A DNA stretch of 64,000 bases. Source: Spongilla lacustris. Lineage: Eukaryota; Porifera; Demospongiae; Spongillida; Spongillidae. The notes under the pieces are model-generated. The model was not told the origin of the DNA, searched no databases, and was given only the letters and a program-made list of their open reading frames with translations. The position numbers and the translations under genes were made by a program. Position 1 is the stretch's first letter; each line of letters opens with the position of its first letter. The stretch lies in assembly GCA_949361645.1 (NCBI GenBank), contig OX442417.1, positions 15,457,877 through 15,521,876 of the forward strand, given 5' to 3'. This document shows positions 11,475 through 22,473 of this stretch, piece by piece.

Positions 11475-13085
11475 GTTTAGGGACCCTTCTTAATATTAAT
11501 CTAAACCCATTAACAAGTAATTAACAAGCTGCGCCACCTAGTGTGACTACGAGGCATGAGCCTATTATACATGTGTATATCTATCTGCATGTGCTTCACT
11601 CTGACGTTGATCACGACGACTGTCTTGTTTTTGATAACATGCTTGAAGCTATAGCACCCAATAAATTTAATGAGTACACAATGAAGTGTAGTGCAACATA
11701 ACCGATAGCTATACAGGGTGATGTTGTGCGATGTGCTTCAGAATGCTATGGGCCCTCCAAATCTTTTCCTCACTTATCACAGTACGCTATCATTAGAGCG
11801 CCTTTCATGCAGTTCTAATTTGTGTTCAAACAGGGTTCGATGCATGTGATTGACGTAGAACGCTCCGATCCTTGTACTGGTTAACATTTGTGGCCTGGCT
11901 GATGTTTAGTATGAAAAGATCACCTTCAGGCTTGTTCAAAAAATAAGACTACAGTTCACTTGGGTCATGTGAGAAACTATTGAATATGATTATGTATATG
12001 AATATTATTATAGTCACAATAAACTCTTTTAAAATGGATGCGGGTGGGGATAACTGATTAATTTGGTGTGGCTTTAGCGGAGCAAAGTATTGCTGCTGGT
12101 TAGTGGACTTCAAATCGATCGCAAGAGCTAGCTCACCTGTACAATGTAGTTTACAACAGTTACCAAGTGGCCTTGGCTGCACTATAGCCGTTTTATATTT
12201 TATGTTACATGCGCAGGGGCAAGGTCTCAAAACAAACTAACCTGGTTACAGTTTTTGTGTGTTTTCTACGCAAAAAGCGTTGGCTTCTGGGGCTACAGCG
12301 CTCCCCCATACCCCCTAGCTTAGCGAGAGGGGGCACTCCTCTCGCACCCTCCCCAGGGAGGCAGGGGAACCACCGTTGTTGGCTGCTGCACTTTGTATTC
12401 CCTTCCTACACCACTGGGATTGGTGCACTTGAAGATCCATACCGCCCCATAAATTGCATATGAAAGAGCTATTGTTGGCGTGGAATTGAAAAAAAAATGG
12501 CCCTAGGTTGACTATCCCAATATTTTAGCTACTGGTCAAATTCAAACACCCAGCATCTAGTGAAAGCCGTAAGGTTTATAAAAGGTTAGACTTTACCCGT
12601 TAGATTTATGTTTTCGGTTTAGTACCTCTGACACCATTGCAGCATTGTTACATAGAATGTGTAAAACAGTCAAGCACTCCAGGAATGGAGGAACTGGTCT
12701 GGATGAAGCATCCTACACTCTGAATTTGGAGAAAATGATGCCCAAACCTTTACAATAACGAGTACTGCAACAACAACCCTTGCCTATAGATCTATGTTTT
12801 TGACACTCAAAGTGGCAAACAACACAAATTAAATTATGTCAGTTCTCTCCGCCCATTGAACAACCTCTATTGTAAAATAGTCCTTCCTCTAGCTGGGCCA
12901 AAGACTGGAATTTTGGGTCATGTACATGTAATGCAGCTTATAATTTGACATTTTGTGATGCATGACAGGCTCAGTAGAGCGCATTTCCTGCACCATTGAA
13001 GCTTGCAATATGTAATTTTTGGTCAAGTGTTAGCACCATTGTGGCTGACTGTTTGTGTTTTGAATGAACCATTCTTGTCAATATC
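11475..13085. other. Non-coding region before the first D-A gene
   Basis: 11479 to about 11935 is duplicated at 63561-64000. A short plus-strand open segment around 11600-11820 is kept there, but a small deletion separates the copies and it resembles nothing known. 11940-13085 contains no convincing gene. The stretch near 13060-13095 ends in an acceptor-like CTGCAG just before the ATG at 13101, suggesting a 5' untranslated exon upstream that I cannot locate. Confidence 0.5.
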
Positions 13086-13100
13086 AGACTGCAGGTCAAC

Positions 13101-14237
13101 ATGGCAAATGCAGGTGTGCCCATAATTGTCAACCCATCAAAGGTGAGTGCCAAAAACTATGACAACGAAGCCTCAGCTCTGATCAAGGGTTTGACCGAAC
13201 GTACCTGGAAATCTGCTCGGCGTGATGCTAATAATAATCCAGTTCCAGGTAGTGCTCAAATCAAATCGAGGTGCATCGGGGTCCTGGATGCCACAATGGA
13301 TGACCAGACGCATAAATACATTATAGCCTGCTCGTCGACTGGCCTGAACGATATGGTTGTTGGAGAAGAGGCCAAATTTGCAGATGTATGGGGACGTTGT
13401 AAAGGAAGTATAAAAGAGGCAATTGGTGATCAAATTAATTGTATTGTTGCTGATGTTGGACCTTCCACACAATGCTATTGTGCAGTCCCATCCACAAAAC
13501 CACTCTCAGAGTTTGTTGAAGATGACCAGAAGGATTACTGGAAGGAAATAGACAACCGCATGCGAAACCGTAAGAGAGTGCTAGACCAGGAATTTCTTCA
13601 GGGGCAGCAGCAAGATAAAAAGCTCAGTGATGCTCAGCTTAAGAAACTTAAGAAGGACCTGAAGAAATCAGTATTTGGGGTAAAATTTGCAGCTGATCAG
13701 CTTCCTAAAAAAGATTTTGAAGATTTAGTGGTCTGGCATAAGAACCTTATTGAAAATCCAGTGAACAAGACAATTAAAATTTTTATTGAATTAGCAGAGA
13801 AACCTTATGAAGAGGTTATTCCTTCCCTTTGTGCTAAAGAGGGGCATTTAAAAGGAAAAGAGGAGCTTCTCAAAGCTGCAACTGACCCATGGCCAAAGAA
13901 TAAAGATGAGCTTCCAAAACGACTTGAAATACTTGGACTGCGCCATCTTGATAGGGAAGGCATACTCCTTCCCGCTTGTCAGCATGTTTTCTTTAAACCA
14001 AACCTTTCAAGACTTGCTGACTACTTTGCTCAATGTGCTGAAGACAACGCAACCATTGAATTGATGAAATACCTTAGGAAAAATCCCAGCAAGAAAGTGA
14101 AATCAGTGGACTGGTTTAGCACTGCAGCTGAATGGTCAGAAGGTGGTGATGATTTAATCAAAGTTAAACACAAGCCTCTCTGTGCTGTATGCGCTATTCG
14201 ATTTAAGGACCGTCTGGAATGGCTCCTGTCCTCACAA
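13101..14237 (+). CDS. D-A fusion gene 1, exon 1: deaminase-like domain D1
   Basis: 379 codons, starting at the ATG after an acceptor-like CTGCAG/GTCAAC and ending at TCACAA/GTGAGT in phase 0. The fold elements of the cytidine deaminase superfamily are visible in order: helix 1 (about residues 25-38), strands 1-2 (CIGVLDATM, HKYIIACSSTG), then a long insert containing the conserved GPSTQCYCAVP, then helix 2 with the zinc/catalytic motif C312-A-E314, strand 3 (KSVDWFS) and C361-A-V-C364. CAE followed by CxxC is the zinc-ligand and proton-shuttle signature of free-nucleoside cytidine deaminases. The 43-residue spacing is a little longer than usual and the roughly 200-residue insert is atypical. 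There is no signal peptide. Substrate unknown. The domain call rests on motif and strand order, not on a search. Confidence 0.7.
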
Positions 14238-14606
14238 GTGAGTGCTCTATTTTATAGCAGGGGGAGGGGCAGGAACAATTATGAGCACCATCAGAATAAA
14301 TTAGTATTGAAGGTGGGGGGGTGGAAGGGGCACAAATAAGAAAGCTGTGCACATGATGCCATTAAATTCATATCCAACTATGCCCTCACCATTAACTATA
14401 GAGCTGTAAATGGATTAGCCGGATACACAACATTAGGAAACAAAGATGAAATCAGATAGTAGTCCTATATCTAAGTATTGCCTGTATTACCCTGCACTCA
14501 CTACGTGTATTGCCTTCATTTCTCATACATTATTTGCTTGATTGGTCTAAATATTCATGCATAAAGTAATTACTTGGGTTATTCCTTTCATCCAATCATG
14601 CTGCAG
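14238..14606 (+). other. Intron 1 of D-A gene 1
   Basis: 369 nt, GT-AG, phase 0, with donor CAA/GTGAGT and acceptor CTGCAG/GAC. A G-rich stretch (about 14312-14330) lies shortly after the donor, as in the equivalent introns of the other copies. Confidence 0.8.
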
Positions 14607-15989
14607 GACAACACCTGCAATGTTGATGGCTCTCCTGCCAGCAATGTTGATGGTCGCATCAAATATAACAAGATCTTCATCAACAACACATGGTATCCCT
14701 CCATTAGTGGGGACACATATCCCACCATCATGGGGGATACAGCTAAGGGCAACGAGAAGGATGTGGACAAGGCTGTGGCCGCCGGCCGAGAGGCCCTCCA
14801 GCCATGGGGCACCATGAAGGCATCAGCAGAGAGGGGCCGCCTTCTGAACAAGCTGGCTGACCTCATCGAGGAGAGGAGTGAGTACCTTGCCTGCCTGGAG
14901 ACGATGGGTAATAGAAGACCATTACCCGATAAGTACCTCCCAGATGTGGTTGACTGCTATCGGTACTTTGCATGGTGGGCCATCAAGATCCATGGAGGGA
15001 CACTCCCTGATGGTGGGCCATATCGCTGCTTCACTAATGAGCAAGTGGGCTTGGTGGGTTTGATCATATCAGGGGACTTCCCCTTACTGATGCAGGCCTG
15101 GACATTGGGACCCGCCCTGTCTGCGGGAAACACTGTAGTGATAAAGCCAGCAAAGGCGAACCCTTTTACCTCCCTCTACATTGCCTCTCTTATTGCAGAG
15201 GCTGGGTTCCCCCCAGGTGTAGTCAACATTGTGACTGGTGATGGGAACACCACAGGTACTGCTGTGGCAACCCACCCTAAGATCAAAAAAGTGGTGTTTG
15301 TGGGGTCAACAGAAGTGGGACACCAGATGCTGAGTGAGGCTGGAGGGAGCCAGGCTGGAGGGAGCCAGGCTGGAGGGAACAGCCTGAAGGAGAAGAAGCT
15401 CACTATGATGCTGCACAAGGAAGGAGCAGATATTTGTAAGATATTCAACATATGTGTACACGAGGGGGGTAGAAACAAGCAGAAGTTCACGCTTAGTGGC
15501 AAGGGCTCCACCATCATTTATGTCCTTGCTGATGCAGACCTCAAGGATGCCGTTGAGAAGAGCTTCTTGGCTTCTTACTTTAGATTTAGCAAGGATCAGC
15601 CCTTACCTTGCACATTTGTGGAGAAGTCCAAGTACAAAGAGTTTGTGAAGAAGAGTCTTGAGGCTGCAAGGAAGTACTATGAGAATGGTACTTGGAAATT
15701 CAATGAGAGCACTGGTATCATGTCCATTGAGCAAGCAGGCACCACAGAGCACTTGACTGTGATGCACATTATGAAATGTGTAAACTTTGAAGTCATCAAC
15801 CCTGAAAGCCACATGTATGATATTGCTGCTGCCATCTTTACGACCAATGTGGAGAATGCAATGAAGTTGGTGAAGAGCCTGAATGCAAGCACTGTTTGGG
15901 TCAACTGCTATGATGCATTTTGTCATCAGGCTCCCCTGCAAGGAATGTTAGTGCCCAGTAGAAGGAGAGGGGTCCTCACGTCCTCACGG
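14607..15989 (+). CDS. D-A fusion gene 1, exon 2: ALDH-like domain A1 (pseudoenzyme)
   Basis: 461 codons, phase 0 at both ends (CTGCAG/GAC; CTCACGG/GTGAGT). Clear homologue of the ALDH1/2 class: [52 protein letters not shown]. The Rossmann GSTEVG is kept, but residues needed for catalysis are not. The active-site Asn segment reads SGDFPLL (Asp for Asn169 of ALDH2), the LELGG glutamate motif reads TLSGKGS, and the GQCC nucleophile segment reads KDQPLPCTF. Oddities: a GGSQA repeat (two units plus GGNS) after GSTEVG and about 35 extra residues before the ADADL strand. The exon end (RGVLTSSR) equals the last residues of a D2 domain, so D2 appears to have been deleted between A1 and A2. Confidence 0.85.
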
Positions 15990-16378
15990 GTGAGTCGGTT
16001 TATTAATAGCAAAGTAGGGGGTGGGGGGGCAAAGCATATTACATACAAGACAGGGGTTTTCATACTGCCTGGCCACACCCATTATGGATGGGACTGTAAT
16101 AAATGCAAGCATTACACTACATAGCTGCATATGCCTTGGGCAAGTAGATAGTTTTTAAATACATATACAAACATGCTGTTAAAAGCAAGGAAACAAGAGT
16201 GCATGATATTTCACACAGGAATGTGTAGAACTATTTTTCCACCTGTATTCTTTTTATTAACTGTAATGCTGCTAACTTTAGATGATGTTACTTCTATGTA
16301 TAAGAAAAAAAATAAGGCACTCCAATGCATATATGAAGTGCCCAGTCAGAATATACCTTCCATCCGCACACACTGCAG

Positions 16379-17617
16379 GACATCAAGTACAATAAGATCT
16401 TCATCAAAAACACATGGTATAACTCTACAAGTAGGGACACATATCCCATCATCAACCCCTCCACTGGGGACAAGATATGTGATGTTGCTATGGGCAACAA
16501 GGAGGATGTGGACTTTGCTGTGGCCGCCGCCCACAAGGCCCTCCAGCCAGGCAGCCTGTGGGGCACCATGGAGGCATCACAGAGGGGGAAGCTTCTGAAG
16601 AAGCTGGCCGACCTCATCGAGAGGGACAGTAAGTACCTTGCCCACCTGGAGGCTATGTACAGTGGAAGACCAATTAGGGACGTGGGCAGAGACCAGCCAC
16701 ATGTAATCTCATGCTACCGGTACTTTGCAGAGCAAACTGCAAGTCAAAAGACCCACAAATCAGTGGCTATAGTGGGTCACATCATCTCTGGGGACTTCCC
16801 CCTCTTGATGCAGGCCAAGGTGTTGGGTTCCGCCCTGTGTGCAGGAAACACGGTCATATTGAAGCCAGCAGAGCAGACCCCTCTTAGCTCTCTGTATGTT
16901 GCCTCACTCACTGCAGAGGCGGGGTTTCCCCCTGGTGTGGTTAGCATTCTCCCTGGTGTTGGATCCACTGTGGGTGATGCCATGAAAAAGCACCCTGATA
17001 TCAGCTTCACAGGTCACCCTAATGTGCACAAGAACCCCATCATTGTCTTTGCTGATGCTGACCTCGATTATGCCATTGAGAACAGTCTCTTTATCATCAC
17101 TGTGGGCCCTGAGGGTCAGTGTATCAGACCCCACACATATGTGCAGGAGTCTGTCTATGAAACATTTGTGAGGAGGAGTGTCGAGAAAGCGAAGATGATC
17201 AAGGTGGGTAACCCCCTTGATCCTGCCAATGATCGTGGCCCTTTGGTGGACAATGACCAGTTGGTCAAGACCCTGGGCCTTATAGAGAGTGCAGTGAAGG
17301 AAGGGGCCAATCTGCAGTGTGGTGGGCAGAGGCATGGGGACCAGGGATACTTCATTGAGCCCACCATATTGAGTGATGTCACGGAAGACATGCAGATTGC
17401 CCAGGAGGAGATCTTTGGTCCTGTGATGCTTATCATGAAGTTCAAGACCATTGAGGAAGTCACCAGCCGTACCAACAACCCCATATATAATAGTAAAGCT
17501 GTCGTCTTTACCACCAATGATGAGACTAAAATGCAATTTTTAGGAGCTGTAAATAGGATGAGGTGGGAATTAATGTCTGCCAGTGCCAGCATGCACCAGC
17601 TTAGGTACTCTCTGTGA
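16379..17617 (+). CDS. D-A fusion gene 1, exon 3: ALDH-like domain A2 (pseudoenzyme), stop
   Basis: Starts after CACTGCAG in phase 0, runs 412 codons to TGA, and closes a predicted 1252-aa protein D1-A1-A2. ALDH features present: KPAEQTPLSSLYVASL, AEAGFPPGVVSI, FADADLDYA, EEIFGPV. Missing features: the GSTEVG-to-LELGGKSP segment is collapsed (FTGHPNVHKNP), so both NAD-binding GSTEVG and the general-base Glu are lost; SGDFP replaces the WNFP Asn; GQC is followed by Ile where the nucleophilic Cys should be. The last roughly 50 residues of a normal ALDH (WVNCY... to the C-terminus) are absent and replaced by a short unrelated tail (ELMSASASMHQLRYSL). Confidence 0.8.
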   Translation, partial: DIKYNKIFIKNTWYNSTSRDTYPIINPSTGDKICDVAMGNKEDVDFAVAAAHKALQPGSLWGTMEASQRGKLLKKLADLIERDSKYLAHLEAMYSGRPIRDVGRDQPHVISCYRYFAEQTASQKTHKSVAIVGHIISGDFPLLMQAKVLGSALCAGNTVILKPAEQTPLSSLYVASLTAEAGFPPGVVSILPGVGSTVGDAMKKHPDISFTGHPNVHKNPIIVFADADLDYAIENSLFIITVGPEGQCIRPHTYVQESVYETFVRRSVEKAKMIKVGNPLDPANDRGPLVDNDQLVKTLGLIESAVKEGANLQCGGQRHGDQGYFIEPTILSDVTEDMQIAQEEIFGPVMLIMKFKTIEEVTSRTNNPIYNSKAVVFTTNDETKMQFLGAVNRMRWELMSASASMHQLRYSL

Positions 17618-18330
17618 TGCTGCATTATTTGATGTGTGCTTTGATTGTTTTTTTTTTGGTTTTCTTACTTGCACATCAACGTCATGAAAATTAGATTCTT
17701 GTGTACAAATATCATTCTGTCCTTATTAGGTAATGAATGCATTTGATGTTCTTCCAGTAAAAGCGCATGTACATTGGTATATCATTGATGCTCTGTAAAT
17801 CCATTGCAATCCTGATCATGAGCTGTTACTAAAAGCAGTACGTTGGAATATACACCTCAATTCAGTAGGGCCACATATAGGGCAAGTGGCTGCAGCCTCA
17901 AGAGGAGGGAGGCCCATGGTGCCACCATTTTATTAGAAGTTGGTCTTCATCTGCTGGAGACAACCACACAGGAATTAGTTTCAACCAATCATAGGCTCCT
18001 GCCTGCAGGGGCTATGACACTGCCAAGAGCCTTGATCTGACAGCAGGTGGAGAAGACTTCTGGGTAACAGAAGTACGTACTGCAGATAGTCAGGACTGCT
18101 ATTGTGGGCGGGGTTTCCATCAATAGAGTCCTCAGGTCACCATGCCACCACGTATATGTGTTAGAACGGCTTTGCACCAGTAAAATTGTTTATCAATTTC
18201 ACCCGGGGGGTAGAAGGGGGGGGGGGCCAGTAACCAAGCTGAATGATGATCACTTTAAATTCAGTAAAGTACAGTGCACAATTATACATGAACACAACAG
18301 ACATCACTACTGTCTACTGAACCAACAATG
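17618..18330. other. Intergenic between A2 of gene 1 and SPPL2 copy B
   Basis: About 700 bp between convergent genes. Part (17840-18170) is similar to 24090-24390 behind gene 2. A CCCGGGGGGTAGAAGG stretch near 18200 also occurs at 2150 and 56850. No gene seen. Confidence 0.6.
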
Positions 18331-19518
18331 TCACTTTTGCTGCTCTGATGTAAGCAACTTTTCCTTCTCCTCTTCTTTTATGTCACACCCCTCCTCCTCC
18401 CCCTTCCCATCACCTCCCTCCTGCACAGTCTCACTCTTCCCTTCAACATCACTCTTTGGGGCGTGTACTCTTCTGCGCTTATGACATAACCCTCTCTGCA
18501 AAGGGATCACACATTGCCCTGTAAGTGGGCCTGTTAGCAGCATGGCACATGGCACTTACAAATGGCCTCCCAGTGAGGAACACACACAGCTCCCCTGACA
18601 CCAGGGCAGTGACCAGCACACTAATCAGAATGCAGGGCACGAGGAAGAGCAGAGCTGGCTGGGCATGCTGCATCAAGTTCAGTGAAAGGAAGGTGGCAGC
18701 AAGCCCAATGATGTAACCTGCATTTCCACCAATCAGTAAATGGAGCTAAGCCTTGGAAATAGAAAGTAGCACGGTGCTCACCAAAACATCCAACCATGTG
18801 ATACAGTTTCAGTTTCCGATTCGGATGCATTTTCAGATCAAACATGAGGCAGAGGGCAACAAATAGAGCTGGCACGGCCACATCCCCATAACCCAGGAGC
18901 ATGTAAGGACGCAGGCCATACTGGCTGCACTTGGAGATGAGCAAGCTGGGGGCCAACTTTGGAACTGTGAAGACAATGGGAAGGGACTCCCCACTGGTCC
19001 TTAGGGAGCAGTCTGAGGACAGGCCTCCTCCCCCTCCCGTGGCTGCCTTCTCCATAACACTGACACCATCCTGTGGGTGTGGTTAACGGCATGACAACTC
19101 CACCCCTTACCACTTCAGATAAATCATCATTTACAATCTAAATGTGCACATGTACATGTACTACGTCTCTATTTACAAGAAAGAAAATTAGTTGGATGTA
19201 ATTACAGACTAAATTAATAACTGGCTACAGGACCTAATAACTGCAAACAACACTGGACAAATCTCTCTACTCTCCAAACACTTCCCCCTTCCTCCATGCC
19301 TCTCTCCACTCGTCCCTCTTCTCCTCTCTTCCCTTCCCTTCCCTCCCCTCCCCTCCCTCCCTCCTACCTTAGTGAAGTATGGAGTGATGAAGACAGCCAC
19401 AATACCATACAGACATAACACAGGCAACAGGAGCACAAGGTACTGAGGTGGAGGGAAGTGAGAGCAATAAGAGGAGCCACTTAGGACATGACATACCTGT
19501 ACACACATACATAAATGC

Positions 19519-19566
<48 letters not shown>

Positions 19567-20183
19567 AAACACACACACACACACAATACCCATGGAACTA
19601 TATCCATCTCTGTAAATACTGAAGCAATGAAAATGATGTAAGCAAATCCCAAGACATCATGTAGTACCCAGATGTAGCTGGAGGGGGAGGAGGTGATAGG
19701 TGGGTGTGGCTTCACCCTGACATCACATGTCCCCAGACCTACCTCTCATTTCTCTCAATGGCCCACCACACAACGAGGCCTGCACACAGCACCAGAGTGA
19801 TGAAGAACCTCGGGTCAGGCTGGTACCTAAGTATCCACAGCTTGTTCTCTGGTATCCTGGGGGGTGGAGCATTAGTCACGTGACATGGAGGGAGAGGCAC
19901 CTAGTCCCCAGGCCTACCTCCAGGTACGCATGAGTGGAATGAGGGCCACAAAGGGGGACAGGCAGTGGTACAGACTTTCAGCAGCTCCAACACAGAACAG
20001 ACCAATCACGATGTAAACTGCAATCCCATTGGTGGAAGCTTCCATCACACACAATGCCAAGACACAATACACAATCAATCACAAATCCTGGTTATCAAGT
20101 CCCGCATTGGTCCCTAATTAATGAGCACCATCAATGGGGTAGTAGAAGTACAGCAGTGCCAGCAGGCCCACAATCACCACTAC
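18331..20183 (-). pseudogene. SPPL2: SPPL2-like protease, copy B (YD to YG, truncated 5')
   Basis: Same exon set as copy A, with a complete LGYGD exon (19070-18782) that begins DGVSVMEKAATGGGGG and includes PKLAPSLLISKCSQYGLRPYMLLGYGD. The PAL exon and tail are open, and its donor is GTAAGT. The first catalytic motif is changed: the exon near 19440-19367 reads CLYGIVAVFITPYFTK, with Gly (GGT) replacing the active-site Asp. Upstream, the first-TM exon is cut by a TG microsatellite at 20185 and its donor region near 20130 is deleted. As drawn it could not encode an active protease. Confidence 0.85.
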
Positions 20184-20280
20184 CTGTGTGTGTGAGTGTG
20201 TGTGTGTGTGTGCGTGTGTGTGTGTGCGTGTGTGTGTGTGCGTGTGTGTGTGTGTGTGCGTGTGTGTGTGTGCGTGTGTT
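20184..20280 (+). repeat. TG/TGCG microsatellite
   Basis: (TG)n with interspersed CG steps; it replaces the 5' part of the first-TM exon of SPPL2 copy B. Confidence 0.9.
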
Positions 20281-21205
20281 GTTACTGTCTTCAATTTCAC
20301 TCCAATTAGCTGCTACACACTGCCGCACATTCTGTCGTGGCAAAGAGATAAGCTAGGCCTAGACAGCTGCCTATAGTAGGTGTACACTAACAGTATTATG
20401 TAGCTCTATAATTTAATAATATCTAGGCCTATTACTATTTATATTTTAACCCTCATAATTTGGACATCGTTACGCCTCGTATTCAAGTCTCCAACCAAGA
20501 CGCCTTTTAGAGGTTTGTAGCTGATGTAGGCCTACTAATTGTTTGTGTACCGATGGGCCAGTGCTCCTGTTTTTATAATTTACTTCAACTTTGCTTGGCC
20601 TGTGTACGTAGCCAATGGCCCAGCTTAGAGCCCATTATAGGCCCAGCTTAGAGGCATTGCGTTCGGTAGATAATTAAAAGTCTTGCGTTTTTTTTAAATT
20701 CCAGCAAGTGATGGAAGTGTAACTAAAGCGCTATCCGTCACATTGTACACACTAGTAGGCCTAGGCCTAGACGATGTTATAGTATTCTCAATTTGGTGGT
20801 TTAAAAGATCTCTGGTGGTTTATAAGGTACTAATATGCGTGTTTCTTTATGACATATAATAACTACTCAGGCTGGTATGCCCAAGCTCAGGCAATACCCT
20901 GGCCTACATACCCCTGTGCGTAGTGGTTAGATCTCATGGCTCATGAATATTCAAGAATGACACTAGATTTCCTGCCTTCGAGTCAGTAGTCATTGCAATG
21001 CATCCGTGCGCTGGGCCATCGAGAGTTACGGCAGTAACTCTCATATAGGATTGTATAGTACTACTCTATTATCTATGGCATGTGATGTAGCATAAATGTG
21101 CTGCATGACATGTGGGATACACCTGCACCATTGCTGCATCTCGAAATTTATATTGTGATAATGTGTGTTCTGAGTGAACTGTTCAACAGTGTACTGCAGG
21201 TCAAC
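20281..21205. other. Non-coding, upstream of gene 2
   Basis: AT-richer stretch without a supportable gene. It ends in GTACTGCAG/GTCAACATGG, the same acceptor-plus-ATG context as gene 1, so the promoter or 5' UTR exon of gene 2 may lie here. Confidence 0.5.
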
Positions 21206-22440
21206 ATGGCAGATGCAGCCGTGCCCATAACTGCCAACCTCGCAGATGTAGTGAAAGCCAAACACTATGACCTTGAAGCCTCAGAGCTGATCAAGGAAAT
21301 AATCACAACTACCTGGAAATCTGCGCTTGAGCTGCAGAATCGTGAAGTTAAGCGTCAAGTGCATTGGGGTCCTGGACGTTACCATGAAGGATAAGACACA
21401 TCTGTATATTATAGCCAGCTCGTCAACTGGCACATCAGATCCAGTTGTTGCAAATCAAGCCAAATTTGCGGTTATATGGGAAGGGTGCAGTCGTCGTATA
21501 CATGATAAGTACACATCGGTCAGGGATAATTGTATCATTGCTGACGTTGGACCTTCCACACAATGTTATCGTGCAGTCCCAGCCACAAGAGCTGTATCAG
21601 AGTTTGATGAAGATAAGCAGGAGGCTTACTGGACGGAAATAAAAACCCGCATAGGTTATTGCCAAAGTGGGCTAAACCTGGCATTTTGTGAGGGGCAGCA
21701 GCAGGAAGATATTAAGCTCAGTGATGATCAGCTTAAGGAACTTGAGGCGCTTCTAAGGAGTTCAGTATTTGGGGTAAAATTTGAAGTTGATCAGCTTCCT
21801 AAAGAAGACTTTCAAGTCATAGTGGACTGGCATAGGGAACTTATTGAAAAACCAAAGTTAGCTCTATCTAGTATCAAGGCAGCAAGGCAATCTCCAGAAT
21901 AAGTAATGCGCAGTTTCTGTTTTAAAAATGCAGGACTCTTCGCACAATTCGGGCTTCGTGCAGATCAAACCGAGGAGCTTCTCAAAGCTACCACTGATCT
22001 ATGTCAAGAGGATATAAACGACCTTCCAAGACGACTTGAAGAACGCGGACTGCGCTATCTTGATGAGAAATTCAACGTTGTGCTTCGTAGGCAGGGGCAA
22101 TACAATACTAGCACTATGAACCCAATTCTACAGGTTTGTCAGAATGTTTGTGAGAAACCTAAACTTTCAAGACTTGCTGACTACTTTGCTCAATGTGCTG
22201 AGGACAACGCAACAATTGCTTTGATGAAATACCTTGAGAACAATTCCAGCAAGAGAGTGGCATCAGTGGATTGGTTTAGCACTGAGTGGTCTGAAGATGG
22301 CAATATTGCGGTACACAAGCCTCTCTGTGGTGTATGTGCTATTCGCTTCAAGGAACGTCTCAAGTTGCTCCTCCTCATGTCCTCACGAGTGAGTGTTTTT
22401 ATTAATAGCAAAACAAGGGTGGAGAGTAAAAGGCCTTAAT

Positions 22441-22473
<33 letters not shown>

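Larger units (their letters stand above)
7243..11478. mobile_element. 4.2-kb DNA transposon, CACGG..CCGTG termini, TSD gttt
   Basis: The element runs 7247-11474. Left end CACGGGTGTTTC and right end GAAACAGCCGTG form imperfect inverted termini that continue with ATGGACATTAGGT. It is flanked by the 4-bp direct repeat gttt (7243-7246, 11475-11478). The duplicate block at 62354-64000 passes directly from the left flank to the right flank at 63560/63561, which is an empty site. Subterminal sequence is shared with the elements at 28388 and 31053. I see no intact transposase frame. Its interior carries a nested hAT-type element (7767-9575). Superfamily not assigned. Confidence 0.75.

Noticed and set aside
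13101..14237. D domain considered as AID/APOBEC
   Set aside because: It has CAE rather than HAE, CxxC after KPL rather than the SPCxxC typical of AID/APOBEC, and a long insert; closer to the CDA-type signature, so no APOBEC name is given.
20118..20376. Cys/Val or Thr/His dipeptide frames in TG/CA tracts
   Set aside because: Microsatellite translations only.
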